From Nitrospirota bacterium (lineage in GTDB: Bacteria > Nitrospirota > Thermodesulfovibrionia > Thermodesulfovibrionales > Dissulfurispiraceae), in contig SCQE01000019.1 in the NCBI GenBank assembly GCA_004321915.1, positions 1-64,000 on the forward strand: a stretch of 64,000 nucleotides of DNA. Reading direction: 5' to 3'. Under the pieces are notes generated by a model, which was given only the letters and a program-made list of their open reading frames with translations, was not told the DNA's origin and did not search any database. Both the position numbers and the translations under genes were made by a program. Positions 18,485 through 25,905 of this stretch are shown here, one piece after another; the first letter of the stretch is position 1, and every line of letters begins with the position of its first letter.

Positions 18485-18531
18485 TTCACACCTCCCGAAT
18501 TTATGTAAAATAAATTTAACGCCCGATGCCT

Positions 18532-19962
18532 CTAAAAATTGAACGAGGCCATTTCTTTTGCCATTTTCCGCTCGGTCCACCAGTTAAAGAACCTGACCCC
18601 TATAAAAGCGCCCCCTATCATGCCGATGCCGAACAGCCACCCGGAGGTGTCGCCCATGGCCACCCTTACAAAGAAGGCACCGACATTGCAGCCCAGCCCG
18701 AGTCTCGAACCGATGCCCATCAAGGCCCCACCGATAAGCGCCCATGTGGCCAGTTCCAAAGTCGGCTTCTTGAACTTGAATTCGTTATGCAAAAGCGCCA
18801 TTACGGCTGCGCCTCCGATAAGCGCAAGGGACATCCAGTCCGCAGGGTTAAGCGCCGGGTTCGGTATGCCGTTATTGAGCCCGAAATATATGTTGTCCAT
18901 ATTGTCCCAGCCGAGCTTGTTGAATACCCAGCCCACCCATTGGGCTTCCTGTGTCGTGACATACCAGTATCCGGGGTCGAAGACCGTCCCCTTGACCGAC
19001 AGTCCGAAATCCGAGCCCATTTTCGACAGGAGCGCGCCGGCGTTCTTGATTCCGAATTTTATCCGCAGGCCTTCTATAACGAACATCTGCAGGCCGCAGG
19101 CAATGCCTAAGAACAGGCCTGCAAGCGCGGTCCTTTTGGACGCGGTTATCATGCCCCAGTAGCCTGACAGTTCCTCTTTGAAACTCGCCGTTCCAACCCC
19201 TTGCTTTTTCAGTTTGTTCAGATAGCTTTTTCTCGCCCAGATCAGATACACGAGAAGGAGCAGCACCGTGGCGGGCAAAACTACGCCGACCAGAAAGTCG
19301 CCGACAAAGGCGCCGGGGACGGAAGTATCAGACCACCCCATCATCTTCGAGAATTTTACTACAGGCCTGTCCCAGACATAACCTGCAAGATACTGGTCCA
19401 CCCAGCCGTCGCCCGCGTTTATGCTCTCGGGGAGTTTTTTTGCGAGTGCGGATTGGTGCCATGATTCGGGCACCAGCTTGTTGAACCAGCCGCCGATGTC
19501 CACGAATATCGCCTGAGTCACGCTGATGGAGAGTATGACCGTCAAGGCGACTCCGTTTCCCTCTCCGGTTTTATAGAGAGAGCCCGATGCGCAGCCTCCC
19601 GCGAAGACCATCCCTATGCCGAAAATAAGCCCTGCCACGGTTGCGTGGAGGCCGGTCGGCGCGGCATGAAAGGTGCTCATGCCCGTCACCGATACGAAGG
19701 CCGAGACAAAGCTGAAGAGGATAGTGGCTATCATTATTCCCACCACCATGCGCGGCACGCCTACGGCGAAAAGGTCCCTGAACGCGGACGCGAAACAGAA
19801 GCGTCCATACTGCAGGCACATGCCGTAGATAAAGCCGAACCAGAGATACGCCGAAAGATAGATGTAAAACTCGTTATAGGCGTACGTCGCTACGCTTACC
19901 AGCACGAAGAAACCGGTAATAATAAAGGCCCAGAGCTGATTTTTTCTCGATTCGTTTTCCAC
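18532..19962 (-). CDS. YeeE/YedE (TsuA)-type sulfur-compound transporter
   Basis: A 476-residue multi-helix membrane protein. The three conserved Cys of the thiosulfate transporter family are present in YGRFCFASAF, FAGGCASGSLYKTGEG and LGLGCNVGAFF. It is longer than bacterial TsuA because of a roughly 100-residue insertion between the two halves (about 150-260). The GTG start at 19962 has GGGGGTAAT in front. It is the first gene of a five-gene operon with TusA. A strong sigma-54 promoter (20041-20055) and dyads lie upstream. Import of thiosulfate or a similar compound is the family-based expectation. Confidence 0.88.
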   Translation of the reverse strand: MENESRKNQLWAFIITGFFVLVSVATYAYNEFYIYLSAYLWFGFIYGMCLQYGRFCFASAFRDLFAVGVPRMVVGIMIATILFSFVSAFVSVTGMSTFHAAPTGLHATVAGLIFGIGMVFAGGCASGSLYKTGEGNGVALTVILSISVTQAIFVDIGGWFNKLVPESWHQSALAKKLPESINAGDGWVDQYLAGYVWDRPVVKFSKMMGWSDTSVPGAFVGDFLVGVVLPATVLLLLVYLIWARKSYLNKLKKQGVGTASFKEELSGYWGMITASKRTALAGLFLGIACGLQMFVIEGLRIKFGIKNAGALLSKMGSDFGLSVKGTVFDPGYWYVTTQEAQWVGWVFNKLGWDNMDNIYFGLNNGIPNPALNPADWMSLALIGGAAVMALLHNEFKFKKPTLELATWALIGGALMGIGSRLGLGCNVGAFFVRVAMGDTSGWLFGIGMIGGAFIGVRFFNWWTERKMAKEMASFNF

Positions 19963-20040
19963 CTGATTACCCCCGGATTTTTTTATTAAATAAAACGTCT
20001 TTCAAGCCTTTTCTCCCTGCTTGAGTGCCATATCAAAAAA

Positions 20041-20055
20041 GCAAGAACTGTGCCA
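20041..20055 (-). promoter_or_regulatory. Sigma-54 promoter for the YeeE-TusA operon
   Basis: The minus strand reads TGGCAC-AGTTC-TTGC followed by T, an exact match to the -24 and -12 consensus with the right spacing. It lies about 80 bases before the GTG of the transporter gene. The dyads at 20086-20125 are 40-65 bp upstream, the usual place for an enhancer-binding protein. Confidence 0.88.
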
Positions 20056-20085
20056 TTAAAAACCGCCTTGAATGGAGCGTTCGGG

Positions 20086-20125
20086 TATGGTTTTTGGGAC
20101 ATAAGCTGTCCCAAAAGGGACAGCT
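20086..20125. promoter_or_regulatory. Activator dyad(s) TGTCC-N6-GGACA (locus B)
   Basis: A perfect palindrome AGCTGTCCC-AAAA-GGGACAGCT spans 20104-20125 and contains TGTCC-CAAAAG-GGACA. A second site with one good arm (TATGG-TTTTTG-GGACA) starts 21 bp away, two helical turns. The same dyad type occurs at 1352 and 22767, each time upstream of a sigma-54 promoter. Confidence 0.7.
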
Positions 20126-20134
20126 ACAAGAAAA

Positions 20135-21844
20135 TTACTGGACTTTTCCGGACAGACAGCCTTCGCTGAAGATGGTCACAAAGGTCTTGTATCGAAAAAC
20201 CCCGGAAGACTTTAAAAACACTGCCGCAGGTCCGGTCTTCAGGCCGCGAGACGCTGCGTAATCCCGCATTTCCGGCGAAGCGGCCGCGGCGGCCGCTTCG
20301 CCGGAAATGACAACGAGCGGCAGGCCTGCGTCCTTGTCCGTCCCCGAATAAAAGTCCGGCATTTTCAGCTCCCATGTGAATCGCAAGGAAGACTTCTCTA
20401 TCCCGTCTTTTGCGGGAAGCCCCGGCTTTGCGCCGCGGTACACGAGCCTTTTGGAGGTAAACAAATCGAGGACCGGGACTGCGGCCTCTGTGTTTCCATC
20501 GGACACGGGCTGGGGCAAGGCGTAAACCTCGACCGATTCACAGGGAAGGCTGTCGAGATATACCCCGGCATCTTTAAGGTTTGCGGCGCTCATCCCGTCC
20601 AAAAAAGGCAGATATGCACAAAACAGGATTACAAGCGAAGAGGCCGCCGCGCTGTAAGCTATAAAGCGCGCCAACCTCCCGTCCTTGACCACGCAAAGCC
20701 CGTAGGAGGCCATAAGCGTAAACAACGGCAGCATGGGAAGGACATAGCGGACCCTGTTCATACGGAATACAACGACGAGCAGCACGAACCAAGCCGCGAC
20801 GAGAAAACGCCTGTCTTTATTTTTAAACGCCGCAAACGCGCCGAACAATGAAAGGGCTGTGACAAAAGGATGCGTCTGGAAGAGAAAAGTAGAAATATAG
20901 CCTTCCTGCCAGCGCAGCAATCCCGGCCACTGGTAAGCCTTGAGCATGTCGAGCTGTTCGAAAAGGACGTCCAGTTTCGCTAAAAAAAACATACCGCACA
21001 AGACCGCCGTCAGTCCTGCGATAACAGCGGTGCGGCCGGCGACCTCTCTTGTCCTCCCCCGCAGGGAGACACAAGATATCACGGCCAGAACAGAGAGCAT
21101 CGGCCATGTGGAATACTTACTAAAGGTTGTAAGAAACACGGCTGCTGAAGCGGTCCCCGGCCACACGAGCCCGCCCTTTTCGATCGCCTTTGTAAAAGTG
21201 TATATCGAGAGCGTGAGGAAAAACATCGCGGGAATGTCCACAAGCATCAAGGGGACCTGTGTCGGGAGATAGGGTATAGCCGTAAGCAGCAGTCCCGCAT
21301 AAAATCCCTGCCTTTCTCCATAGAGCGCTTTGCCCGTAAGATAGGTCAACACTATGGTCGCAGAAAAAAGAAGGGCATTGAAGAGCTGGATATACGTCCT
21401 CGTTTCTCCGAAAAATTTAAAGATAAGCCCGTAGAGAAACGGCACAACCGGCATGTCGGTCCATGCGCCTATCGTTTTGCCCCACTCCCTGACGAAATAT
21501 TCCACCCCGTATAATTCGAGGTATTTTGCCTGCACAAAATATCTCGAAGCGTCGGGGATGACCTCCGGCTCCGCGCGGAGGGGAAGGGCAACGAGAAACG
21601 ACAGGCCTAAAAGGAAAATCAGGGGACGCCTTTCCGGCAAAGAGGCCTTCGAGAAAAAATAAGAAAGCAGAACGCCGAGCGCTGTCAGCGCGTAAATTTT
21701 CCCGACGCCCGCGCCCGCGAACACCCATCTCCAGCTCGTGAGCGCATTGCCGTCGAGGGCGCGCAGGATATAAAGAAGGGGCGCCGCCAGCAAGGCGGGA
21801 AACGCGACCGCAAAATACTGCCCGGCGCCGTCCCGGTTGATCAC
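20135..21844 (-). CDS. GT39-like membrane glycosyltransferase (ArnT/PMT superfamily)
   Basis: A 569-residue protein with about 11 membrane helices and a C-terminal soluble part. An acidic loop between the first helices (EPEVIPDASRYFVQAKYL) and the YFVREWG segment fit GT-C enzymes that use polyprenyl-phosphate sugars outside the membrane. The GTG start at 21844 has TAAGGG upstream. The gene follows the DsrE-like trio by 12 bases, so it may belong to that transcript though its function looks unrelated. The C-terminus contains a run of six Ala encoded by a perfect 43-bp palindrome. Confidence 0.8.
   Translation of the reverse strand: MINRDGAGQYFAVAFPALLAAPLLYILRALDGNALTSWRWVFAGAGVGKIYALTALGVLLSYFFSKASLPERRPLIFLLGLSFLVALPLRAEPEVIPDASRYFVQAKYLELYGVEYFVREWGKTIGAWTDMPVVPFLYGLIFKFFGETRTYIQLFNALLFSATIVLTYLTGKALYGERQGFYAGLLLTAIPYLPTQVPLMLVDIPAMFFLTLSIYTFTKAIEKGGLVWPGTASAAVFLTTFSKYSTWPMLSVLAVISCVSLRGRTREVAGRTAVIAGLTAVLCGMFFLAKLDVLFEQLDMLKAYQWPGLLRWQEGYISTFLFQTHPFVTALSLFGAFAAFKNKDRRFLVAAWFVLLVVVFRMNRVRYVLPMLPLFTLMASYGLCVVKDGRLARFIAYSAAASSLVILFCAYLPFLDGMSAANLKDAGVYLDSLPCESVEVYALPQPVSDGNTEAAVPVLDLFTSKRLVYRGAKPGLPAKDGIEKSSLRFTWELKMPDFYSGTDKDAGLPLVVISGEAAAAAASPEMRDYAASRGLKTGPAAVFLKSSGVFRYKTFVTIFSEGCLSGKVQ
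20267..20309. repeat. Perfect 43-bp palindrome (21-bp arms, 1-base centre)
   Basis: The arms run 20267-20287 and 20289-20309 around a single central G at 20288. They begin CATTTCCGGCG and end CGCCGGAAATG, and the middle holds two GCGGCCGC octamers. In the minus-strand gene it encodes ISGEAAAAAASPEM. Such a long perfect palindrome in coding DNA can extrude as a hairpin and is usually unstable. Confidence 0.9.
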
Positions 21845-21856
21845 GCCGGATTACCC

Positions 21857-22159
21857 TTAGAGCACGAGCACCCTGTCCGAATCGTGGACCATCGCGGCAT
21901 TGTTGAACTGGCTGCCGCAAACTATCGCAGCCGGGATGTCTTCTTTTTTCACCTTATGCTCGCCGGCGCTGTGGTCGCAATAGCTCATGCGGACGCCTTT
22001 GAGCATCGACAAACCTGTGAACTGTCTGAGTTCCAGCAGCCTTGTCCCGCTGTCCATAGCAAAGATATCCACCTCATGCCCTTTTGCGAGGGCGATCACC
22101 GTGAGTTTTTCAATATCCTCCGGATGCCTGTCTGTATTGACCAAAATACCGAGTTTCAT
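21857..22159 (-). CDS. DsrE/F-like small protein (locus C, third gene)
   Basis: A 100-residue protein starting MKLGILVNTDRHPEDIEKLT, with the alpha/beta pattern of DsrE-like sulfur-relay proteins (VIALAKGHEVDIFAMDSGTRLL, SYCDHSAGEH, AIVCGSQFNNAAM). Cys occur in SYCDHS and VCGSQ, and the first lies where DsrE-type proteins often carry sulfur. GGAGGGG lies upstream of the ATG at 22159. It is the third of three small genes behind one sigma-54 promoter. Binding or transfer of sulfane sulfur is inferred. Confidence 0.75.
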   Translation of the reverse strand: MKLGILVNTDRHPEDIEKLTVIALAKGHEVDIFAMDSGTRLLELRQFTGLSMLKGVRMSYCDHSAGEHKVKKEDIPAAIVCGSQFNNAAMVHDSDRVLVL

Positions 22160-22176
22160 CTTCTTCCCCTCCTCCC

Positions 22177-22344
22177 CTACCAGCAGATCACCCTGTCGCC
22201 GGTCATTACAAGGTCTATGATGCGGTCGTACTCTTTGCACTCCCTTAAGTCTATCACGCTGACCTCGTTGTTCTCCCTGTGGCCGTCCATAAGCTCCTTA
22301 AGCGTCCCTTCGACGTCCTGCTTTAAAATATACACGATCTTCAC
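22177..22344 (-). CDS. Short DsrH/TusB-like protein (55 residues)
   Basis: A 55-residue reading frame with GTG start at 22344 and GGAGGAG five bases upstream. It starts MKIVYILKQDVEGTLKELMD and ends RIIDLVMTGDRVICW. DsrH/TusB proteins end in a hydrophobic Asp-containing strand and a terminal Trp, and this one does too, with a Cys just before it. It is only about 60 percent of the usual length. Its position between two DsrE-like genes copies the DsrE-F-H / TusD-C-B arrangement. The assignment is tentative; the coding call is supported by the ribosome-binding site and tight spacing (17 and 27 bases to the neighbours). Confidence 0.65.
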   Translation of the reverse strand: MKIVYILKQDVEGTLKELMDGHRENNEVSVIDLRECKEYDRIIDLVMTGDRVICW

Positions 22345-22371
22345 GCCGACTCCTCCTTCCGGTGTAAACTT

Positions 22372-22644
22372 TCAGTACGCCAGTATGTGACTGTAACCGA
22401 GCAGCCTCGCGGCTATCTCTTTATTGTCGAGATACTCCATGTCATGGTTCTCCCTCTTGTTTGTGTAAACCTTCATCTCCATGTCGCAGGCGGTCTCGAG
22501 ATTCAGGACGTTTTTTTCGTTTTTCTCGATCTTGCGGTCCAAAACATAGATATCGATGACATCGTCCATAAGGGTTATGCCCACGGCCATCCTGAGCGCC
22601 TCCTCCTGCCGCTCCCTCACGAGAACCGCTATTTTTTTCGTCAT
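22372..22644 (-). CDS. DsrE-like small protein (locus C, first gene)
   Basis: A 90-residue protein starting MTKKIAVLVRERQEEALRMA and ending AARLLGYSHILAY. The alternating strands and helices (GITLMDDVIDIYVLD, LETACDMEMKVYTN) fit the DsrE fold of sulfur-relay and peroxiredoxin-like proteins. The one Cys (ETACDME) lies in the central region where the persulfide Cys is found in several DsrE proteins. AAGGAGGAACGG precedes the ATG. It is the first gene behind the sigma-54 promoter at 22688-22702. Confidence 0.75.
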   Translation of the reverse strand: MTKKIAVLVRERQEEALRMAVGITLMDDVIDIYVLDRKIEKNEKNVLNLETACDMEMKVYTNKRENHDMEYLDNKEIAARLLGYSHILAY

Positions 22645-22687
22645 CCGTTCCTCCTTGCAAAGAAATCACTGCCTGCCCTGTTCTTAT

Positions 22688-22702
22688 GCAAGGGCAATGC
22701 CA
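22688..22702 (-). promoter_or_regulatory. Sigma-54 promoter for the DsrE-DsrH-DsrE operon
   Basis: The minus strand reads TTGGCATTGCCCTTGCAT. GG and GC are separated by 10 bases, -24 is TGGCAT and -12 is TTGCA. It lies 44 bases before the first gene of locus C. The dyad at 22767-22782 is about 75 bp upstream. Confidence 0.78.
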
Positions 22703-22766
22703 ACCAACAGTTTTCCTGCGATTCCGGCATATCACGGCCTGCAACCGCAGACAAAGCGCCTCCTTT

Positions 22767-22782
22767 TGTGCCGTTAGGGACA
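22767..22782. promoter_or_regulatory. Activator dyad TGTGC-N6-GGACA (locus C)
   Basis: A 16-bp site with one mismatch to TGTCC-N6-GGACA, between the DsrE-like operon and the divergent histidine kinase gene. It could serve both promoters. Confidence 0.5.
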
Positions 22783-22840
22783 ATGCGCCGTTGATTTGAA
22801 ATCTCAAATTTGGAGGAGGGGCCGTCCCCACGGCAATAAT

Positions 22841-22869
22841 TTCATTAACGGCGGGGTTTGGTATATAAT
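22841..22869 (+). promoter_or_regulatory. Sigma-70-type promoter of the kinase gene
   Basis: TTCATT, 17 bases, TATAAT. The -10 is perfect and the -35 weak. The -10 overlaps an ATG at 22868 that would otherwise be the start of the kinase, so a transcript from here would begin near 22876 and the ATG at 22916 would be used. Confidence 0.5.
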
Positions 22870-22915
22870 GAAAATCGGGGGGTCAGTCTTAGATCATACG
22901 GACTGCCCGGAGACA

Positions 22916-24574
22916 ATGGACTGGATAACATATCATATCGGGGAAGACTTCCTGATCGCCCTTATCTGTTTCGGCATAACCGCAAGGGTATTGCGGAAAG
23001 CCAAAACAGACCTTTCACTCGACCGCGAAAAAAGGAGCAGGCTTTTTATCTTCGGCTCCGGTTTTGCGATCTTAGGTCTGAGCAGTTTCATACATGCCTC
23101 GATCCACACCTTCGACCTGAATACGAACATCCTGTACCAAACGCTTCTCGGCTATTGCTTCGGCCTCCTGATGCTGATAGCGGCCGTCACCTTGGAAAAG
23201 CCGTGGAACAAAAAGACGCTGCCGCTCCTTTACCTCCCGCTTGTATTGATGCTTTCCCCGTACGTATATGAGCAATTCCCTATCTTCAACCAGTTCAGGC
23301 CGCTCGTATGGCTCATAGTCTCATACCTGTCCGGGCTTATCTGCATGCTGTATCTGGCGACTTTCTATTACACCAAAAATGCGCGGTTCGTCCTTTCTTC
23401 GATCGGCCATCTCTTTATATGCATCGCGTCCATAATACTTTTTTTCCCCGCCTCCATAGGCGCGGACCCATGGACCTTCGGACACCTCATTAGGCCTTTG
23501 GGCTTTGTCATTTTGTTCTTCAGCGTCACGAGCAGGGAGCTCGGCGAGCTCAGGAGCAGCGTCCTTTACAGGGCGCTTACCGCTTTCAGCCTGCTCGCCT
23601 CGATACCGCTTCTCGTCTCGGGCGTAGTAATGCTGTATGAAAACCTCAACCCGGGCTACGTTATAAAAAAAGAGCCTATGGTCTTCGCGCTCCTGTTGAT
23701 CACCTTGGCCTCGGCCCTCATCTTCGGACTCGGCATGACCATACGGCTGATACGCCCGCTCCTCCGGCTCAAAGACTCCGTGATAAAACTTGCGGACGAA
23801 GGTTTCAACAAAAAGATAGCAGTGGACAGCACCGATGAGATAGGGGAGCTTTCCAATGCCTTCAACGACATGACCGTCAAATTGCGCAGCGCCCTCGATG
23901 AACAGGACCGGTTGAGCAGGCTGGCGGCCACAGGGGAACTCGCCGCGACCCTTGCCCACGAGATCAAAAACCCGCTGAATGCGATAAGCGGAGCGGCGGT
24001 CTATCTCGAAGAGAACTTCAAGGGCGGCCTCATACAGGAATTCGTAAAGATAATCAATAGTGAGGCGCAGCGGATAAACAAACTTACGATGAGCCTTCTG
24101 AATTTTGCCGCACCCGTAAAACCTGCTCTTGCGCCGTCTGACATCAACAGTCTGGTCCGCGAAACCCGCCTGCTTCTCGAACAGGAGTCTAAGGACCGCG
24201 GCGTAATTATTGAAGCTGAGCTTGACGCGAAAGCTCCTCTAATAGACTTCGATTACGATCAGATAAAGCAGGTGCTGATCAACTTCATAGTAAATGCAAT
24301 GGATGCGGCGGCCGCAAACGGTCTTGTTAAAATCAAGACGCGCATATCGAACGGGGGCCTGCTGCTGTCGGTCGAAGACAACGGCCGGGGCATTAAGGAG
24401 GAGGACCTGAAAAACATATTCAATCCCTTTTTCACGACCAAGACGCGGGGTGTCGGGCTGGGGCTTGCCGTGTCGAGGAAAATAGCAAAGGAGCACAGCG
24501 GCGATATACTTGCGGAGAGCATTCCGGGAAAGGGCTGCCGTTTCACGCTTATGCTGCCGGTGAAGAGAAAATGA
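22916..24574 (+). CDS. Membrane histidine kinase (HAMP-HisKA-HATPase)
   Basis: A 552-residue sensor. About seven hydrophobic segments fill residues 5-225, followed by a short extracytoplasmic loop (LYENLNPGYVIKKEP) and another helix. A HAMP domain follows (PLLRLKDSVIKLADEGFNKKI, about 275-325). The phospho-acceptor His is at about 348 in TLAHEIKNPLNA. The HATPase has the N box NFIVNAMDAA, G1 VEDNGRGI and G2 GVGLGLAVSRKIAKEH. I start at ATG 22916 (GGAG close upstream) because the -10 element covers the ATG at 22868. It overlaps the response-regulator gene by 4 bases. The many-helix sensor suggests a membrane-borne or small-molecule signal; a sulfur signal is inferred from neighbouring target genes. 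Confidence 0.9.
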   Translation: MDWITYHIGEDFLIALICFGITARVLRKAKTDLSLDREKRSRLFIFGSGFAILGLSSFIHASIHTFDLNTNILYQTLLGYCFGLLMLIAAVTLEKPWNKKTLPLLYLPLVLMLSPYVYEQFPIFNQFRPLVWLIVSYLSGLICMLYLATFYYTKNARFVLSSIGHLFICIASIILFFPASIGADPWTFGHLIRPLGFVILFFSVTSRELGELRSSVLYRALTAFSLLASIPLLVSGVVMLYENLNPGYVIKKEPMVFALLLITLASALIFGLGMTIRLIRPLLRLKDSVIKLADEGFNKKIAVDSTDEIGELSNAFNDMTVKLRSALDEQDRLSRLAATGELAATLAHEIKNPLNAISGAAVYLEENFKGGLIQEFVKIINSEAQRINKLTMSLLNFAAPVKPALAPSDINSLVRETRLLLEQESKDRGVIIEAELDAKAPLIDFDYDQIKQVLINFIVNAMDAAAANGLVKIKTRISNGGLLLSVEDNGRGIKEEDLKNIFNPFFTTKTRGVGLGLAVSRKIAKEHSGDILAESIPGKGCRFTLMLPVKRK

Positions 24575-25905
24575 AGTCCTCGATACTTATAATAGACGAC
24601 GAACTCAATTCCCTGAAGGTGCTGTCCCTCGCGCTCAAGAAAGAGGGGTTCAGCGTAGAGGCGTGCAGCACCGGCGAGGAAGCGCTGGCAAAGCTCGACA
24701 AAGATGTTTTCGACCTTGTTATATCGGACTACAAGCTCCCGGGCATCAACGGCGAAGTCATCCTCGAAAGGGTCAAAGAAAAGACCCCTTCAGTGCCATT
24801 TATCCTGCTTACCGCATACGGCAGCATCGAACGCGCGGTGAACGCGATGAAAAAAGGGGCATATACTTATCTGACCAAACCGGTGCATCTAAGCCTGCTG
24901 TCTTCTGTAGCAAGGGAGGCTTTAGGCGAAAGGATAAAAGACTATGTCGGCGATCCCTGCAGATACCAGTTCCTGAATATTGTCGGCAAGTCCAAGCCCA
25001 TGCAGGACGTATTCTCCATGATACAGCGCGTCAGCAAAACCGACGCGGGCGTGCTCATCTTAGGAGAGACCGGCACAGGCAAGGAACTCGCTGCGAGGGC
25101 GATCCACTACAGCTCCATGCGGGCCAACAGCGCCTTCATCCCCATCGACTGCACCACCATCCCCAAAGACCTCATGGAAAGCGAACTCTTCGGCCATGAA
25201 AAGGGTGCCTTCACCTGCGCCTATGCAAGCAAGACCGGCCTTCTCGAAATGGCGAATGAAGGCACGGTCTTCTTCGATGAGATCGGGGACCTCGATTTCA
25301 CCCTGCAGAAAAAACTCCTCAGGTTTCTTCAGGAAAAAGAGTTCTATAAAATAGGCGGCAAACAGAAGATCAAGGTGGACGTGCGCGTGATCGCCGCAAC
25401 GAACAGGAACATAGAGAAGGCCGTAGAACAAGGGGAATTCAGGGCCGACCTTTATTACAGGTTCAATGTCATAACCATCAATATGCCGCCGCTCAGGGAG
25501 AGAAGCGACGACATCCCTTTGATAGCAGCGCACTTCCTCGAGTTCTTCACGAAGAAGTACAAGAAAGATATAACAGGTTTTGAGCCTGCCGCCATGGACG
25601 CCCTGAAGCATTACGACTGGCCGGGCAATGTCCGCGAGCTCGAAAATGTCATCGAGAGGGCGACGATATTGTGCCCGTCGGGACAGATCAATATTTCATG
25701 CCTGCCGTATAAGCTGAAACCGCTGCTGCCGGAAGAAAATTATTCGCTCGAAGACGGACTGAATCTCGCGGAGATGGAAAAACGGGTTGTACTGAAAGCC
25801 CTCGAAGCATCCTCGTGGAACCAGTCGAAATCAGCTCTGCTGCTCGGGATCACCCGCAAACAGCTGAGGACAAAGATGAAGAACTTAGGTCTGCTTCCGG
25901 GTTAG
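24571..25905 (+). CDS. NtrC-type sigma-54 activator with GAFTCA loop
   Basis: A 444-residue response regulator. The receiver domain (1-120) has phospho-acceptor Asp53 in VISDYKLPG and Lys103. The AAA+ domain has Walker A GETGTGKE (166-173), a sigma-54 contact loop GAFTCA (212-217) in place of GAFTGA, Walker B TVFFDEIGDL and ESELFGHEKG. The C-terminus is a Fis-type helix-turn-helix (NQSKSALLLGITRKQLRTKMKNLG). It overlaps the kinase by 4 bases (ATGA), so the pair is a two-component system. It is the only enhancer-binding protein in the window and lies beside one of three sigma-54 promoters with shared dyads, which makes it the best candidate for their activator. The Gly-to-Cys change at residue 216 is unusual. 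Confidence 0.93.
   Translation: MKSSILIIDDELNSLKVLSLALKKEGFSVEACSTGEEALAKLDKDVFDLVISDYKLPGINGEVILERVKEKTPSVPFILLTAYGSIERAVNAMKKGAYTYLTKPVHLSLLSSVAREALGERIKDYVGDPCRYQFLNIVGKSKPMQDVFSMIQRVSKTDAGVLILGETGTGKELAARAIHYSSMRANSAFIPIDCTTIPKDLMESELFGHEKGAFTCAYASKTGLLEMANEGTVFFDEIGDLDFTLQKKLLRFLQEKEFYKIGGKQKIKVDVRVIAATNRNIEKAVEQGEFRADLYYRFNVITINMPPLRERSDDIPLIAAHFLEFFTKKYKKDITGFEPAAMDALKHYDWPGNVRELENVIERATILCPSGQINISCLPYKLKPLLPEENYSLEDGLNLAEMEKRVVLKALEASSWNQSKSALLLGITRKQLRTKMKNLGLLPG

Noticed and set aside
21857-22644. True DsrEFH of the oxidative sulfur pathway
   Set aside because: The middle protein is too short, the genes are not near dsrAB, and dsrD indicates reductive Dsr; I kept the cautious DsrE/DsrH-like names.
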